From contig NC_012489.1 in NCBI RefSeq assembly GCF_000010305.1, forward strand, positions 3,479,646 through 3,543,645: DNA of 64,000 nt. The letters are read 5' to 3'. Positions 53,629-63,320 of the stretch are shown here, in pieces. The position numbers and the translations under genes were made by a program. Source of the DNA: Gemmatimonas aurantiaca T-27 (lineage in GTDB: Bacteria; Gemmatimonadota; Gemmatimonadetes; Gemmatimonadales; Gemmatimonadaceae). A model generated the notes under the pieces. The model searched no databases and was not told where the DNA came from. It saw only the letters and a list, made by a program, of their open reading frames with translations. The stretch's first letter is position 1. Each line of letters starts with the position of its first letter.

Positions 53629-55425
53629 ATGCCGCTCACACGATTCTTCACGGTCGCCATTGCGGGTCTCAGTACCTGCGCCGCCCTGGTGCTCTCGGGG
53701 TGCGACAACTCGATCCTCGAAGCCACACCACGAGACCAGCTCTCCAACCGCGCCGTCTTTGCGGACCCCAATCTGGCGGAAGCTTCGCTCAACGACATCT
53801 ATCGCGGTGTCGGCCATGGTCTGAACGGCACCACGTTGTGGTCGCTGACCGACGATGGTCACAACACCCGTTTTGGTGGCACGACGCAGCACATGCAGTC
53901 GCTCATCACGCCATCGAGCCTTGGCACGATGGGCGGCGGTCGTTTTGATCACTACCTCTGGGGACCGCTGTACAAGAGCATCCGCAATACGAACATCTTC
54001 CTCACCCAGATCGACAGCGCCACATTCGACGAAACACGCCGATTGCGCATGAAAGGCGAGGCGTTTTTCCTGCGCGCCTACTTCTACCACAACCTGCTGC
54101 GCATCTATGGCGGCGTGCCCATCATCAAGCAGGTGTATGAGCTGGATGATGATTTCGTGATCGCCCGCAACAGCTTCGAACAGACCGTGGAAGCGGTGGT
54201 GGCCGATGCCGATTCAGCCGCGGCGCTATTGCCGGTGGCACAGAGTGCGACGGCACTTGGCCGAGCCACCAAAGGTGCAGCGCTCACGCTCAAGGCACGC
54301 ACGCTGATGTACGCGGCCAGCGATCTGGCCAACCTGAATCCGGGCCGTTTGCCGGAGACGGGCTACACCACCCCCGGCGATCGGGCAGCCAAGTGGCGTC
54401 GGGCCCAGGCGGCCGCCAAGTCCGTCATCGATCTCGGCGTGTACAGTCTGTTCCGGGGCAACCCGGCGCAGGGTGAAAACACCGCCGACAACTACGCCGC
54501 GCTGTGGCTCAATCCGACCAACAGCGAAGTCATCTTCGGCCGGTATTTCCTGGCATCGCGAGGCACGGTCGATATTCCCAATGTCGGCCGCTACGACGGA
54601 CCGAACGGCTACCACAACTGGGGATCCAACACGCCGACCCAGAACCTCGTCGATGCCTACCGCATGGCCGATGGTTCGAAGTTCTCGTGGAACAACCCGG
54701 TGCATGCCGCCAGTCCGTACGCGAATCGCGACCCGCGCTTCTATGCCACCATTCACTTCGATGGTTCGAAGTGGGTACCGCGCCCCAGCGACGCGGTGGC
54801 GCTCGACCCCGTCGGCATCATTCAGACCTTCACGAAGGTGACGTTGCCCAACGGCAACACCGTACCCGGCCTCGATTCCCGGGCGGGCCCGATCGAGAAC
54901 TGGAACGGCACGTACTCCGGCTACTACAAGCGCAAGGCGATCAATCCCGCCGTCGATCACCAGTTCGTCTCACAGGAAGTGCCGTGGTACTTCTTCCGCT
55001 ATGCCGAAGTGCTGTTCGACTACGCCGAAGCATCCATCGAACTGGGCGACGAAGCCGCGGCTCGCTCGGCCATCAACCAGGTCCGTCGTCGCGCGGGTAT
55101 GCCGGCGATCGATGGGGCATTCACGGGTGCGGCACTGCGCGACGAGTATCGTAACGAACGTCGTATCGAACTGGTGTTCGAGGAGCAGCGCTATTTCGAC
55201 GCACGCCGCTGGATGATCGCACCGCAAGCATTCGGTGAAGCCGCGCACGGCATCGATATCACCGCGCAAGCCACCAACGCGCTCGATCGCTCCACCTACC
55301 GCAACTACACCTACAAGCTGATCGACGTGGAACCGCGTGCCTGGAACGACCGGATGTACTTCAATCCCATCCCGCGCGACGAAATGAATCGCAACAGCCT
55401 GCTCAAGCAGAATCCCGGCTACTGA
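53629..55425 (+). CDS. SusD/RagB-type nutrient-binding lipoprotein
   Basis: A 598-residue lipoprotein. A lipobox (VLSGC, Cys about 24) is followed by NSILEATPRDQLSNRAVFADPNLAEASLNDIYRG, the usual SusD start. TPR-like helices lie in the N-terminal half; the RagB/SusD C-terminal region contains FRYAEVLFDYAEASIELGDEAAARSAINQVRRRAGMP and then DEYRNERRIELVFEEQRYFDARRW. It forms a lid over the SusC channel and binds the substrate. It starts 12 bases after the SusC gene. Confidence 0.95.
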   Translation: MPLTRFFTVAIAGLSTCAALVLSGCDNSILEATPRDQLSNRAVFADPNLAEASLNDIYRGVGHGLNGTTLWSLTDDGHNTRFGGTTQHMQSLITPSSLGTMGGGRFDHYLWGPLYKSIRNTNIFLTQIDSATFDETRRLRMKGEAFFLRAYFYHNLLRIYGGVPIIKQVYELDDDFVIARNSFEQTVEAVVADADSAAALLPVAQSATALGRATKGAALTLKARTLMYAASDLANLNPGRLPETGYTTPGDRAAKWRRAQAAAKSVIDLGVYSLFRGNPAQGENTADNYAALWLNPTNSEVIFGRYFLASRGTVDIPNVGRYDGPNGYHNWGSNTPTQNLVDAYRMADGSKFSWNNPVHAASPYANRDPRFYATIHFDGSKWVPRPSDAVALDPVGIIQTFTKVTLPNGNTVPGLDSRAGPIENWNGTYSGYYKRKAINPAVDHQFVSQEVPWYFFRYAEVLFDYAEASIELGDEAAARSAINQVRRRAGMPAIDGAFTGAALRDEYRNERRIELVFEEQRYFDARRWMIAPQAFGEAAHGIDITAQATNALDRSTYRNYTYKLIDVEPRAWNDRMYFNPIPRDEMNRNSLLKQNPGY

Positions 55426-55455
55426 GCCGCGACCACTTTCTCACACGACATTCGC

Positions 55456-57033
55456 ATGAGCAACGATTTCGATTTCCGCCAACTCCTCGGGGTTGGCGGA
55501 AGCCGACGCGATTTCCTGCGCGTCGGTGGCAGCGCGGCGGGCCTGATCATGCTGGGGACGCTCCCGGCCACCCGATCCGATGCACAGCGCCGCATTCCCG
55601 ACTTTCCGTTCACTCTGGGCATCGCATCCGGCGACCCGACGTCGACCGGCGTGGTGTTGTGGACACGCCTGGCGCCTGACCCGCTCCGAGGTGGTGGCAT
55701 GCCAGCGCAACGTGTGCCGGTGCGCTGGGAATTGGCCGACGACGAACAGTTTTCGCGCATTGTGCAGCGTGGCGACGTACTCGCATTGCCGGAGCTCGCC
55801 CATTCGGTGCACGTCGAAGTGGAAGGACTCGCCCCCGATCGTGGCTACTGGTACCGCTTCATTTCCGGCGGCATCGTGAGCCAACTGGGCCGCACACGAA
55901 CCGCTCCCGCGCCGGGTGCCAAGGTTGACCGTCTCGATCTGGTGTTCGCCTCGTGCCAGCACTACGAGTCCGGCTACTACACCGCGCATCGCCACCTGGC
56001 CTCGGAGGATGTGCGACTCGTGGTGTTCCTTGGCGACTATATCTACGAAGGCGGTGCATCGCCGAGTGGGGTGCGCCGACACACCGGTCCCGAGATCATG
56101 ACACTCGAGGACTATCGCAACCGGTACGCACTGTACAAGAGCGATCTCGACCTGCAGGCATCCCACGCGGCGTTCCCCTGGACGGTGACCTGGGACGACC
56201 ATGAGGTGGACAACAACTACGCCGGCAGCATTTCCGAACGGTACGATGCGGCGGATGCATTTCTTATGCGGCGCGCGGCGGCGTATCAGGCGTATTACGA
56301 ACACATGCCGCTGCGCCGTGCGTCGATGCCCAAGGGGGCCGACATGCGGTTGTATCGTCGCTTCCAGTATGGTGATCTGTTGTCGCTGAGCATGCTCGAT
56401 ACGCGGCAGTACCGTACGGACCAGCCCTGCGGCGACGGCGTGACGCCGCACTGCGCGGAGTCGTTGTCGCCCGAAGCCACCATCCTCGGCACGGAGCAGG
56501 AGCGTTGGCTGGTCGACGGCTTCGCCGCATCACAGGCTCGCTGGAACCTGCTTGGCAATCAGTTGCCGTTGGCGGACATCGACCGCATCGCCGGTCCGGC
56601 CGTGGGCTATCAGATGGACCAATGGACGGGATACAGTCGCTGCCGGGATCGTGTCGTCGCGGCGATGCACGCCCGCAAGCTCGCCAATCCCATCGTGGTC
56701 ACGGGTGACGTGCACCAGAGCTGGGTCGCGGACTTCCATCTCGATCCGGCAAACAGCAAGTCGCCGATCGTCGGGACGGAGTTCGTGGGCACGTCGATCA
56801 CGTCGGGAGGCGACGGCGCCGCGATGCCCGCTTCCGGGCAGGCCATTCTCGACGAGAACCCGCACGTGCACTACTACAATGCCCAGCGCGGCTACGTACG
56901 ATGTGCCATCACGCCAGACCGGTGGCAGAGCGACTATCGTGTGCTGACGCAGGTGTCACGGCCCGATCAGCCCATTCGCACGGACCGCTCGTTCGTCGTG
57001 GAAAACGGACGCCCGGGCGCGCAGAAGGCGTAG
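55456..57033 (+). CDS. phoD: PhoD-type alkaline phosphatase/phosphodiesterase with Tat signal
   Basis: A 525-residue secreted enzyme. The twin-arginine signal is SRRDFLRVGGSAAG (residues about 16-29). The PhoD N-terminal domain follows (FTLGIASGDPTSTGVVLWTRLAP) and the metallophosphatase core (VFASCQHYESGYY, FLGDYIYEGG, WDDHEVDNNYAG, VTGDVHQSW). PhoD enzymes use calcium and iron to cleave phosphomono- and diesters, including teichoic acid and phospholipids. It starts 30 bases after the SusD gene, so importer and phosphatase are co-expressed. A terminator hairpin follows the stop codon by 21 bases. Confidence 0.92.
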   Translation: MSNDFDFRQLLGVGGSRRDFLRVGGSAAGLIMLGTLPATRSDAQRRIPDFPFTLGIASGDPTSTGVVLWTRLAPDPLRGGGMPAQRVPVRWELADDEQFSRIVQRGDVLALPELAHSVHVEVEGLAPDRGYWYRFISGGIVSQLGRTRTAPAPGAKVDRLDLVFASCQHYESGYYTAHRHLASEDVRLVVFLGDYIYEGGASPSGVRRHTGPEIMTLEDYRNRYALYKSDLDLQASHAAFPWTVTWDDHEVDNNYAGSISERYDAADAFLMRRAAAYQAYYEHMPLRRASMPKGADMRLYRRFQYGDLLSLSMLDTRQYRTDQPCGDGVTPHCAESLSPEATILGTEQERWLVDGFAASQARWNLLGNQLPLADIDRIAGPAVGYQMDQWTGYSRCRDRVVAAMHARKLANPIVVTGDVHQSWVADFHLDPANSKSPIVGTEFVGTSITSGGDGAAMPASGQAILDENPHVHYYNAQRGYVRCAITPDRWQSDYRVLTQVSRPDQPIRTDRSFVVENGRPGAQKA

Positions 57034-57054
57034 CCGAGCCGAAGGACCTGCTCA

Positions 57055-57088
57055 TCACCGCCAGCCGTCTGCTCGAGGCTGGCGGTGA
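57055..57088 (+). terminator. Terminator hairpin of the SusC-SusD-PhoD operon
   Basis: A perfect 12-base stem, TCACCGCCAGCC (57055-57066) with GGCTGGCGGTGA (57077-57088) and a ten-base loop, lies just after the phoD stop codon. There is no clear T tract behind it, so termination may need other factors. Confidence 0.65.
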
Positions 57089-57218
57089 CATTGGTCACAA
57101 AACCCGCCACCCCATTGGTCGCCTCGAGGCGCAGGGCGGGCGTGGAATGGCACGTTGCCTTCTCTTCGCTGGTCCGGCAAGTTGGTGCGAGCCATCCCCA
57201 CCCACTGACGGACGTGAC

Positions 57219-57791
57219 ATGACCACCGCGGGCACGCCCGACGATCTTCTCGCCGTCCTTCAGAGCGGCCGCCGCGACGCGCTCGATGCCCTCGTGCCAC
57301 TCGTGTACGATGAGCTGCGTGTCATTGCGCATCGGCATCTCGCGGCGCGTGGCAGCAATGGCACACTCGCCACCACGGCGCTCGTCAACGAAGCCTATAT
57401 CAAGCTGGTCGATCAATCGCGCGCGGGATGGCGCGATCGTGCGCACTTCCTCGCCCTCGCCGCCGTCGCGATGCGCCATGTGCTCACCGACCGTGCCCGC
57501 GCGCGTGTTGCACTCAAGCGGGGTGGCGTGCGACAGCGGGTATCGCTGGATGAGCAGGCGGTGGCGGATGACGCCGAGCCGGAGCAACTACTCGAGATCG
57601 ATGATGCCTTGCATCACCTGGCCACCATCGACGCGCGACTGGCCCGGGTGGTGGAGCTGCGTTTCTTCGGCGGCCTCAGTGAAGAGGAGATCGCGGAGGC
57701 ACTCGACGTGACCGTGCGGACCGTGCGACGTGACTGGGTCAAAGCGCGTATGCTGCTGCGGCAATCGCTTGGAGTCGCGGACGGATTGTGA
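57219..57791 (+). CDS. ECF-type RNA polymerase sigma factor (second copy)
   Basis: A 190-residue sigma factor related to the one at 14878. Region 2 includes TALVNEAYIKLVDQSRAGWRDRAHFLALAAVAMRHVLTDRAR; region 4 includes DARLARVVELRFFGGLSEEEIAEALDVTVRTVRRDWVKARMLL. The final helix-turn-helix (TVRTVRRDWVKAR) is nearly identical to the other copy's TERTVRRDWVKAR. The ATG at 57219 is where similarity begins. The last four bases overlap the GTG of the kinase gene, a tighter link than in the first pair. Confidence 0.9.
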   Translation: MTTAGTPDDLLAVLQSGRRDALDALVPLVYDELRVIAHRHLAARGSNGTLATTALVNEAYIKLVDQSRAGWRDRAHFLALAAVAMRHVLTDRARARVALKRGGVRQRVSLDEQAVADDAEPEQLLEIDDALHHLATIDARLARVVELRFFGGLSEEEIAEALDVTVRTVRRDWVKARMLLRQSLGVADGL

Positions 57792-60700
57792 GCCGACCAC
57801 CGGTCTCCGCCGAGGAGTGGAAGCGTCTGGAGCCCGTGCTCGATGCCGCGCTGGCCCTGCCTGCCGATCGCCGACCGGCGTACCTGCACGCCGCCTGTGG
57901 TGACGATGCCGACATGCGGCTCATGCTGGAACAAATGTTGGCCCATGCCGACACACCGGACCCGTTGCTCGACCTGCCGGCCTCCGAACGGTTTGCCGCG
58001 CTCCTCGCATCGGGCATATACAACGCCCGCATCGCTGATACATCGGATGGGTTGACGGAGGGACTGACGGCCGCACTCGCTGGCCGCTACGAGATCGTTC
58101 GGGAAATCGGACGCGGTGGCATGGCGACGGTGTACCTCGCCCGCGATGTACGACATGATCGTGAGGTGGCGCTCAAGATGTTGCGCCAATCAGTGGGCAC
58201 GCTACTCGGCGCCGACCGCTTTCATACGGAAATCCGCGTCACCGCCAGCCTGCGACACCCGCACGTGCTTCCGCTCTTCGACTCCGGGGAAGTCGAGGGA
58301 CGTCTCTTCTACGTGATGCCCTATATCGAGGGCGGCTCACTCCGTGATCTGCTCGATGGGGTAGGACCGATCGGCGAATGGACTCCGCGGCGCGGACGAC
58401 TGCCGGCCCCACAGGCGCTGCGTATCATGTCGCAGATCGCGAGTGCTCTGGCGGAAGCTCATGCACGTGGCGTGGTGCATCGGGATCTCAAGCCGGAAAA
58501 CATCCTGCTCACCGGGAGTGGCGAACATGCGTATCTCGCCGACTTCGGTATCGCTCTGGCGGCGGCGCACGATCCCATCGGCCGGGTGACCCGCCCCGGC
58601 TTTGTGCTTGGCACGCCGACCTATATGAGTCCGGAGCAGTTGCGCGGCGAACCGGACCTCGACGGACGCAGCGACATCTACTCCATGGGGCGCGTGCTGC
58701 ACGAGATGCTCGTGGGCACGCTCCCCCCCGATGGCGGCCTTCCTCTCGATTCGCCGCTGCGATCCACGCCAATGGGTGCGCTGGTCACACGCGCCATTGC
58801 ACCGGCGCGGGACCAACGATTCCCATCGGCCAGTGAGCTGGTGCGTGCGATCGAGGACGCCTCCCGTGTGCTCGCCAGCGCGCCTTCCTCCTCCACACCG
58901 TCGTCTGCCCGTCTCATCGGCGCGGCAAACGAAACAACGGCCGAAGCAATCACCACGCCATCGTCGCACCAAGGCGATGCGGATGCGCGGGCCTTGTTAC
59001 GATCCAGGCGCACGACACGCATCGCAGCCGGTGCGCTGCTCACCGCCGCCGCGGTGTTCTGGCTGACGACCCGTGGACACGACCGTTCGACGGAGCCCGT
59101 CATCGATCCCGATGCCGTGGCCGTGCTCCCCTTTCGTCTCGACGCCGGCGATGAATCGCCCATGCTCTCGGGCGACAACACGGCGCGTTTGCTGTACGAC
59201 GCGCTGGCCCGATGGGAGCGGCTGACACTCAGCGACGAAATGCGCGTCGCCGACGCGATGCGCACGGACCGACGGGCTGCGGATACACTCTCGGTGGAAG
59301 GCGCGCGGGGTGTGGCACACCGATTGGGAGCCGGGCGTTTTGTCTGGGGTGAAGTATCGACGCTGCAAGGTGGGCTGCGGGTGCGGGCGCAGCTCTACAT
59401 GCCTGGGCGCAGCGAGCCGTACACGCAGGTGGTGCACATGGCGGCGGGCGCCGACGTGGCCAGCGCATTTTCCATCCTGGCCGACTCCCTCGTCGCACGA
59501 CTGGCCGGCGCACCGGGCGGTTCTCCCCCAGCGATCGGCACCCGCAATTTCGAAGCGCTGAAGCGCTACGCCGACGGGCATGTCGCACTGAGCACGTGGG
59601 ACACACGTGCCGCGGAGGAACAGTTCCGCGCTGCGATTGCACTCGACTCGGGGTTTGCGCAGGCCTCGCTGGCCCTCGCACAGAGCATGGCCTGGAGCGG
59701 ACGGGCACGCCCTGCCGCGTGGCGGGCATCGGCGGCACGTGCCGTCGCCGATTCGATGCGATTGCCGGCGCGCGAGCGCGGACTCGCACGTGCCTTGCTC
59801 GCGTTGGGGGAATCGCGCGCCAATGACGCCTGTGCCGAGTACCGGGCGATGCTGTCGCGCACCCCCAATGACTTCGCCGCACAATATGGCATGGGCGAAT
59901 GTCTCTCCTACGATCGCCGTATCGTGCGGGACACGACCGACACCACCCAATGGCGCTTTCAGGCGAATCGTACCGAAGCCATCGCGGCCTACTCACGCGC
60001 GCTGGAGCTGGTGCCGTCGTACTTCGAGGCGGCCCGTGGCGCGGCGTTCTCCGCGTTGGCCCGTCGCGTGATTTTCACCGGCGAGACCGACTATCGACAG
60101 GGATTCGCGTTGGCTCCCGATACGGTGCGCATGGGCGCCTTTCCCGAGTTGCGTGGCGACTCCGTGGTGTATCGTCCACTGCCGATGGCCTCGTTGTTTC
60201 GCACGCCGGCACCAGCGACACACCGCGCCGCGATTGCGCGCAACCGGGAGACACTGCGAGCGCTCACCGCACGCTGGACACAGTCGCATCCCCGCAGCAT
60301 GTCGGCCTGGTTGCGACATGCCGAAGCACTCGAAGCACTGGGTTCACTGGAATCCGAGGGCCCCGGTACCAGTGGCGCCTTGCAGGCCGTTCGTACCGCA
60401 CGCGCACTCGCCGCCACCGACGCCACGCTGCCCGGCGATCTGCGGGCCAACGCGGCCGCGACGGAAGTCCGCGTGTTGCTCAAGCTCGGGCGATTCGACG
60501 ACGCACGACTGGCGGTGCGCACCGCACTCGCCGATACGACGCAGTACACCGAAACCTTGGCCGCTGCAGCCGACGGCACCGATGACCAGAGCGGACTACC
60601 CGTGCTCGCCGCATTGGCCGCACTCACGGGGCGCGCGCAACTGGCGGCGCGACTGCTCGAGATGATCGCCGTCCGGGCGCAGTCCACACTCTGGCTCGTG

Positions 60701-61354
60701 CCGTCCGGCAGTGACCTGACACCACCCGCGCCCGTGTTGCGTGCGGCCGGAATGTTTTCTGCGTATGCGGCTCTGGGCGCCCCAATCGACAGTGTACGCG
60801 GAACGCGCAGTCGTGTGGAGCGGGAGATCGCGACCTGGGTGCCCCGCGACGCCACAGAGCGCGTGCGAGCGCTGCTCCTGGCGCGCAGTAGTATGCTGGC
60901 GCAACCCGGGCTTGGCACGGCCGCGCTCAACGGACTCAGTGAACCCGAACCGTACGACGATCTGCTCGTGCTCTGGCAGCAGGTGGCGCGTGGAGACACC
61001 GCACCGGTGCATGCACGCCTGACGGCTCCCTCACGAGCGCCCGTGCAAAACGTGGCGCGGGCCCCGGAGTGGCTCGTGCAACGCGCCCAGTTGGCCATCG
61101 CCCTGCGGGATACCAGCGTGGCGATGGGGCTGCTCGATGAACTCATCGCCTCGCTTCCCGCGCAGCTCGAACGCCTGACCCGCGAACACCAGGCCGCCGC
61201 AGCCGTGGGGCGCGCCCTGATACTGCGCGCACAACTGCCCCGGGGCGCGGGCGACGCCCCCCGCAAAGCTGCTCGTGCCGTGTCTTCCCTCTGGGCTGAT
61301 GCGGATCCGCCACTCCGGGCCATGGCCGCCGCCGCTGCCGCGCCGCATCGTTGA
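57788..61354 (+). CDS. Membrane Ser/Thr protein kinase with FlgO-like and TPR-like domains
   Basis: An 1188-residue Hanks-type kinase. A short helical N-terminus (WKRLEPVLDAALALPADRR) resembles that of the kinase at 15526. The glycine loop GRGGMATVY starts near residue 108, HRDLKPEN at 231 (Asp233) and DFG at 252. A membrane segment (IAAGALLTAAAVFWLTT) lies near 411-427. The outer part starts with an FlgO-like domain (VAVLPFRLDAGDE), as in the SARP protein at 33013, and continues with long helical repeats. It is the larger of the two kinases and is translationally coupled to its sigma factor. Confidence 0.9.
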   Translation: MSRPPVSAEEWKRLEPVLDAALALPADRRPAYLHAACGDDADMRLMLEQMLAHADTPDPLLDLPASERFAALLASGIYNARIADTSDGLTEGLTAALAGRYEIVREIGRGGMATVYLARDVRHDREVALKMLRQSVGTLLGADRFHTEIRVTASLRHPHVLPLFDSGEVEGRLFYVMPYIEGGSLRDLLDGVGPIGEWTPRRGRLPAPQALRIMSQIASALAEAHARGVVHRDLKPENILLTGSGEHAYLADFGIALAAAHDPIGRVTRPGFVLGTPTYMSPEQLRGEPDLDGRSDIYSMGRVLHEMLVGTLPPDGGLPLDSPLRSTPMGALVTRAIAPARDQRFPSASELVRAIEDASRVLASAPSSSTPSSARLIGAANETTAEAITTPSSHQGDADARALLRSRRTTRIAAGALLTAAAVFWLTTRGHDRSTEPVIDPDAVAVLPFRLDAGDESPMLSGDNTARLLYDALARWERLTLSDEMRVADAMRTDRRAADTLSVEGARGVAHRLGAGRFVWGEVSTLQGGLRVRAQLYMPGRSEPYTQVVHMAAGADVASAFSILADSLVARLAGAPGGSPPAIGTRNFEALKRYADGHVALSTWDTRAAEEQFRAAIALDSGFAQASLALAQSMAWSGRARPAAWRASAARAVADSMRLPARERGLARALLALGESRANDACAEYRAMLSRTPNDFAAQYGMGECLSYDRRIVRDTTDTTQWRFQANRTEAIAAYSRALELVPSYFEAARGAAFSALARRVIFTGETDYRQGFALAPDTVRMGAFPELRGDSVVYRPLPMASLFRTPAPATHRAAIARNRETLRALTARWTQSHPRSMSAWLRHAEALEALGSLESEGPGTSGALQAVRTARALAATDATLPGDLRANAAATEVRVLLKLGRFDDARLAVRTALADTTQYTETLAAAADGTDDQSGLPVLAALAALTGRAQLAARLLEMIAVRAQSTLWLVPSGSDLTPPAPVLRAAGMFSAYAALGAPIDSVRGTRSRVEREIATWVPRDATERVRALLLARSSMLAQPGLGTAALNGLSEPEPYDDLLVLWQQVARGDTAPVHARLTAPSRAPVQNVARAPEWLVQRAQLAIALRDTSVAMGLLDELIASLPAQLERLTREHQAAAAVGRALILRAQLPRGAGDAPRKAARAVSSLWADADPPLRAMAAAAAAPHR

Positions 61355-61386
61355 TATCCCCGAACCACCTTCCGAGGAGTCGTACC

Positions 61387-62076
61387 ATGGATGGCACGTC
61401 AATACTCGCCGCACCATTTGGCGCACACCACAGCCCCTGTCGCAACGTGAGTCACAACGCCCGTCGCCGATCGTACACCGCACTGGTGGCGAGCCTGCTG
61501 CTGCAGTGTGTGGCATCGACCACGGTGGCGACGACACTGTCGGCGCAGCGGGCCAGCAATGTTTGGCGCGACGATTTGCTCAAGGTCGCGCGGGCTGCCG
61601 CATTTGGTCCTGAGCGTACCCCGGTCGCCGATCCCACGGTCCCACGCGGCTTCTCCACCGCTGGCATCCCGGAGGTGACGTTTGCGGCAGCGACGGGACC
61701 GCGTGGCAAAGCCGGTGTGGCCGCGCGCATCACCAGCAAGACCGCCTATCCGAAACTCGGCATCCCGGCGGGTGTGAGCTATCTGTGGGTGGACGTGCGG
61801 CCACCAGTACGCATGGCCATCATTCCGGCCGATGCTGCCCGCCCTGCGTACTGGCTGCCCGCCACGCCCCACCACACCATTGTCGGTGCGAGCTCCAACA
61901 CCGATGCCTTGTGCAAGGCCAATCCGCTCGCCACGCAACTCGGTACCCGACGTCCCACGGGCGCCACGCAATTGATGATGGGTGCATGCACCTGCGTGGA
62001 TGGCGTGTGGATGCACGCGGAAGGATTCGGGGCCGAGCTGTCGCAGATCAATTCGCGTGTCCTGCTCTCTCCGTGA
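61387..62076 (+). CDS. Exported hypothetical protein (229 residues)
   Basis: I do not recognise this protein. The ATG at 61387 has an AGGAG site. A long basic N-terminus precedes a hydrophobic segment (YTALVASLLLQCVASTTVAT) with likely cleavage at LSAQ. The mature part begins RASNVWRDDLLKVARAAAFGPERTP and includes a small Cys-containing end (MMGACTCVDGVWMHAEGFG). It may be a cell-surface or periplasmic protein. It lies 32 bases after the kinase gene and could belong to the same transcript. Confidence 0.55.
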   Translation: MDGTSILAAPFGAHHSPCRNVSHNARRRSYTALVASLLLQCVASTTVATTLSAQRASNVWRDDLLKVARAAAFGPERTPVADPTVPRGFSTAGIPEVTFAAATGPRGKAGVAARITSKTAYPKLGIPAGVSYLWVDVRPPVRMAIIPADAARPAYWLPATPHHTIVGASSNTDALCKANPLATQLGTRRPTGATQLMMGACTCVDGVWMHAEGFGAELSQINSRVLLSP

Positions 62077-62121
62077 ATGCGCCAACGGAGAGCGCAGGAA
62101 CACCCGTGAGACAGGACGCGA

Positions 62122-63210
62122 TCAGGCGTTGAGCAACCAGCGATAGCCGATGCGATAGGAACCGCCGTGACCAACGATGTTGCCGGTGCGCAGACGACCG
62201 CTGTCGCCATCGTTGCCGAACTCGTTCTCACTCATCAGGCGGGCACGGATCCCGTACGGCGGGAACGCATCATCGGAGATGAAGACGCTGACCAAACCGC
62301 CCACCGCGTTCACGACGGCGCCAGCGATCGCGCCGGCCGTCGGGGTCGCGACGGTGCTCACCGCAATCGTGGTGATCGTCGACAGGGCGCTGGTCAGCGC
62401 ACGTGCCGCGTCCGCATCGTCCTGATCGGACTCCACCAGTTGCAGGATACCGTACATCGTCTTCGGATAGCCCGAGGTGCTGCGCAGGCTGAACTGACCG
62501 AATGGCAGTTCACCGACGCTGATGTACGTACCGTCTTCGAAGTTACCGATGAAGCGCGACTTGATCACCTTGGTGTTGCCGCTCGCACCAACGATCACAC
62601 CGCCGAGCACGATGTCATCGGCACCGCCGCCCTCGGGGTTGGTTTCGTCCACGCAGTGGATGGCACGCAACACGAGATCCATCCGGGAGTACCGCGAGCC
62701 ACCCGAACGCGGCACCGCGTTGGCGCCGGCGAACGACGACGCATCGTCGTCACGCTCACCCACGGTCACGCGCTTGAGTGCGGCGCCACCAGCGATCGGA
62801 CGGGCCAGCTTGAGATCGAGTGAGGCCCGCGTGAAGTCCACATTGCCCAGTGGTGCGGTCATCTTGGCCAGGCGGGGCTTGTCTTCGGCCAGAGCGCGCA
62901 GCCGCGGCGCCATGCGGGCGAAGGCCTTCGCTTCGATGTCACGCACCGCATCGATGGCCGCACCTTCCGGCGTATCCGAGCGCGTGGGGCCGGCATACTT
63001 GAGCGGGTCGAGGCGATTGAACAACCCCTTGAGCAGCAGACCGGTGGCGGCGTGCGCCGCGTCTTCCGCCTGCTTGCGTTCGGCGCCTTCGAGCATGCTG
63101 GTCGTGAAGCGTTCCACAACCGGTGCGGCGTCAAACTCACGGGCTTCGGTGGCCGTCAGCACCTTCTGGTTGGCGACGGGCCGGGTCTTGATGGTCTTCG
63201 TGTCGGGCAT
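62122..63210 (-). CDS. Hypothetical protein with beta-sandwich and Gly/Ala-rich hydrophobic insertion
   Basis: A 362-residue protein without a recognisable family name. The N-terminal 150 residues are helical and charged. The second half starts with MDLVLRAIHCVDETNPEGGGADDIVLGGVIVGASG, followed by strands that look like a beta-sandwich (FIGNFEDGTYISVGELPFGQFSL). A Gly/Ala-rich hydrophobic stretch (VATPTAGAIAGAVVNAVGGLVSVFI) interrupts it, as in some membrane-inserting proteins. It has no signal peptide. The divergent methyltransferase gene begins 110 bases from its start. Confidence 0.6.
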   Translation of the reverse strand: MPDTKTIKTRPVANQKVLTATEAREFDAAPVVERFTTSMLEGAERKQAEDAAHAATGLLLKGLFNRLDPLKYAGPTRSDTPEGAAIDAVRDIEAKAFARMAPRLRALAEDKPRLAKMTAPLGNVDFTRASLDLKLARPIAGGAALKRVTVGERDDDASSFAGANAVPRSGGSRYSRMDLVLRAIHCVDETNPEGGGADDIVLGGVIVGASGNTKVIKSRFIGNFEDGTYISVGELPFGQFSLRSTSGYPKTMYGILQLVESDQDDADAARALTSALSTITTIAVSTVATPTAGAIAGAVVNAVGGLVSVFISDDAFPPYGIRARLMSENEFGNDGDSGRLRTGNIVGHGGSYRIGYRWLLNA

Positions 63211-63320
63211 GGTAGGATTCCTCAGGCGGGTGTCGTATCCGATGGCGTCGTAGGACGCCGTGGCCGGAAGGGCTCACACCTTCCAACACGGAAGAATCCT
63301 GAAAAACAGGACATGCATTC

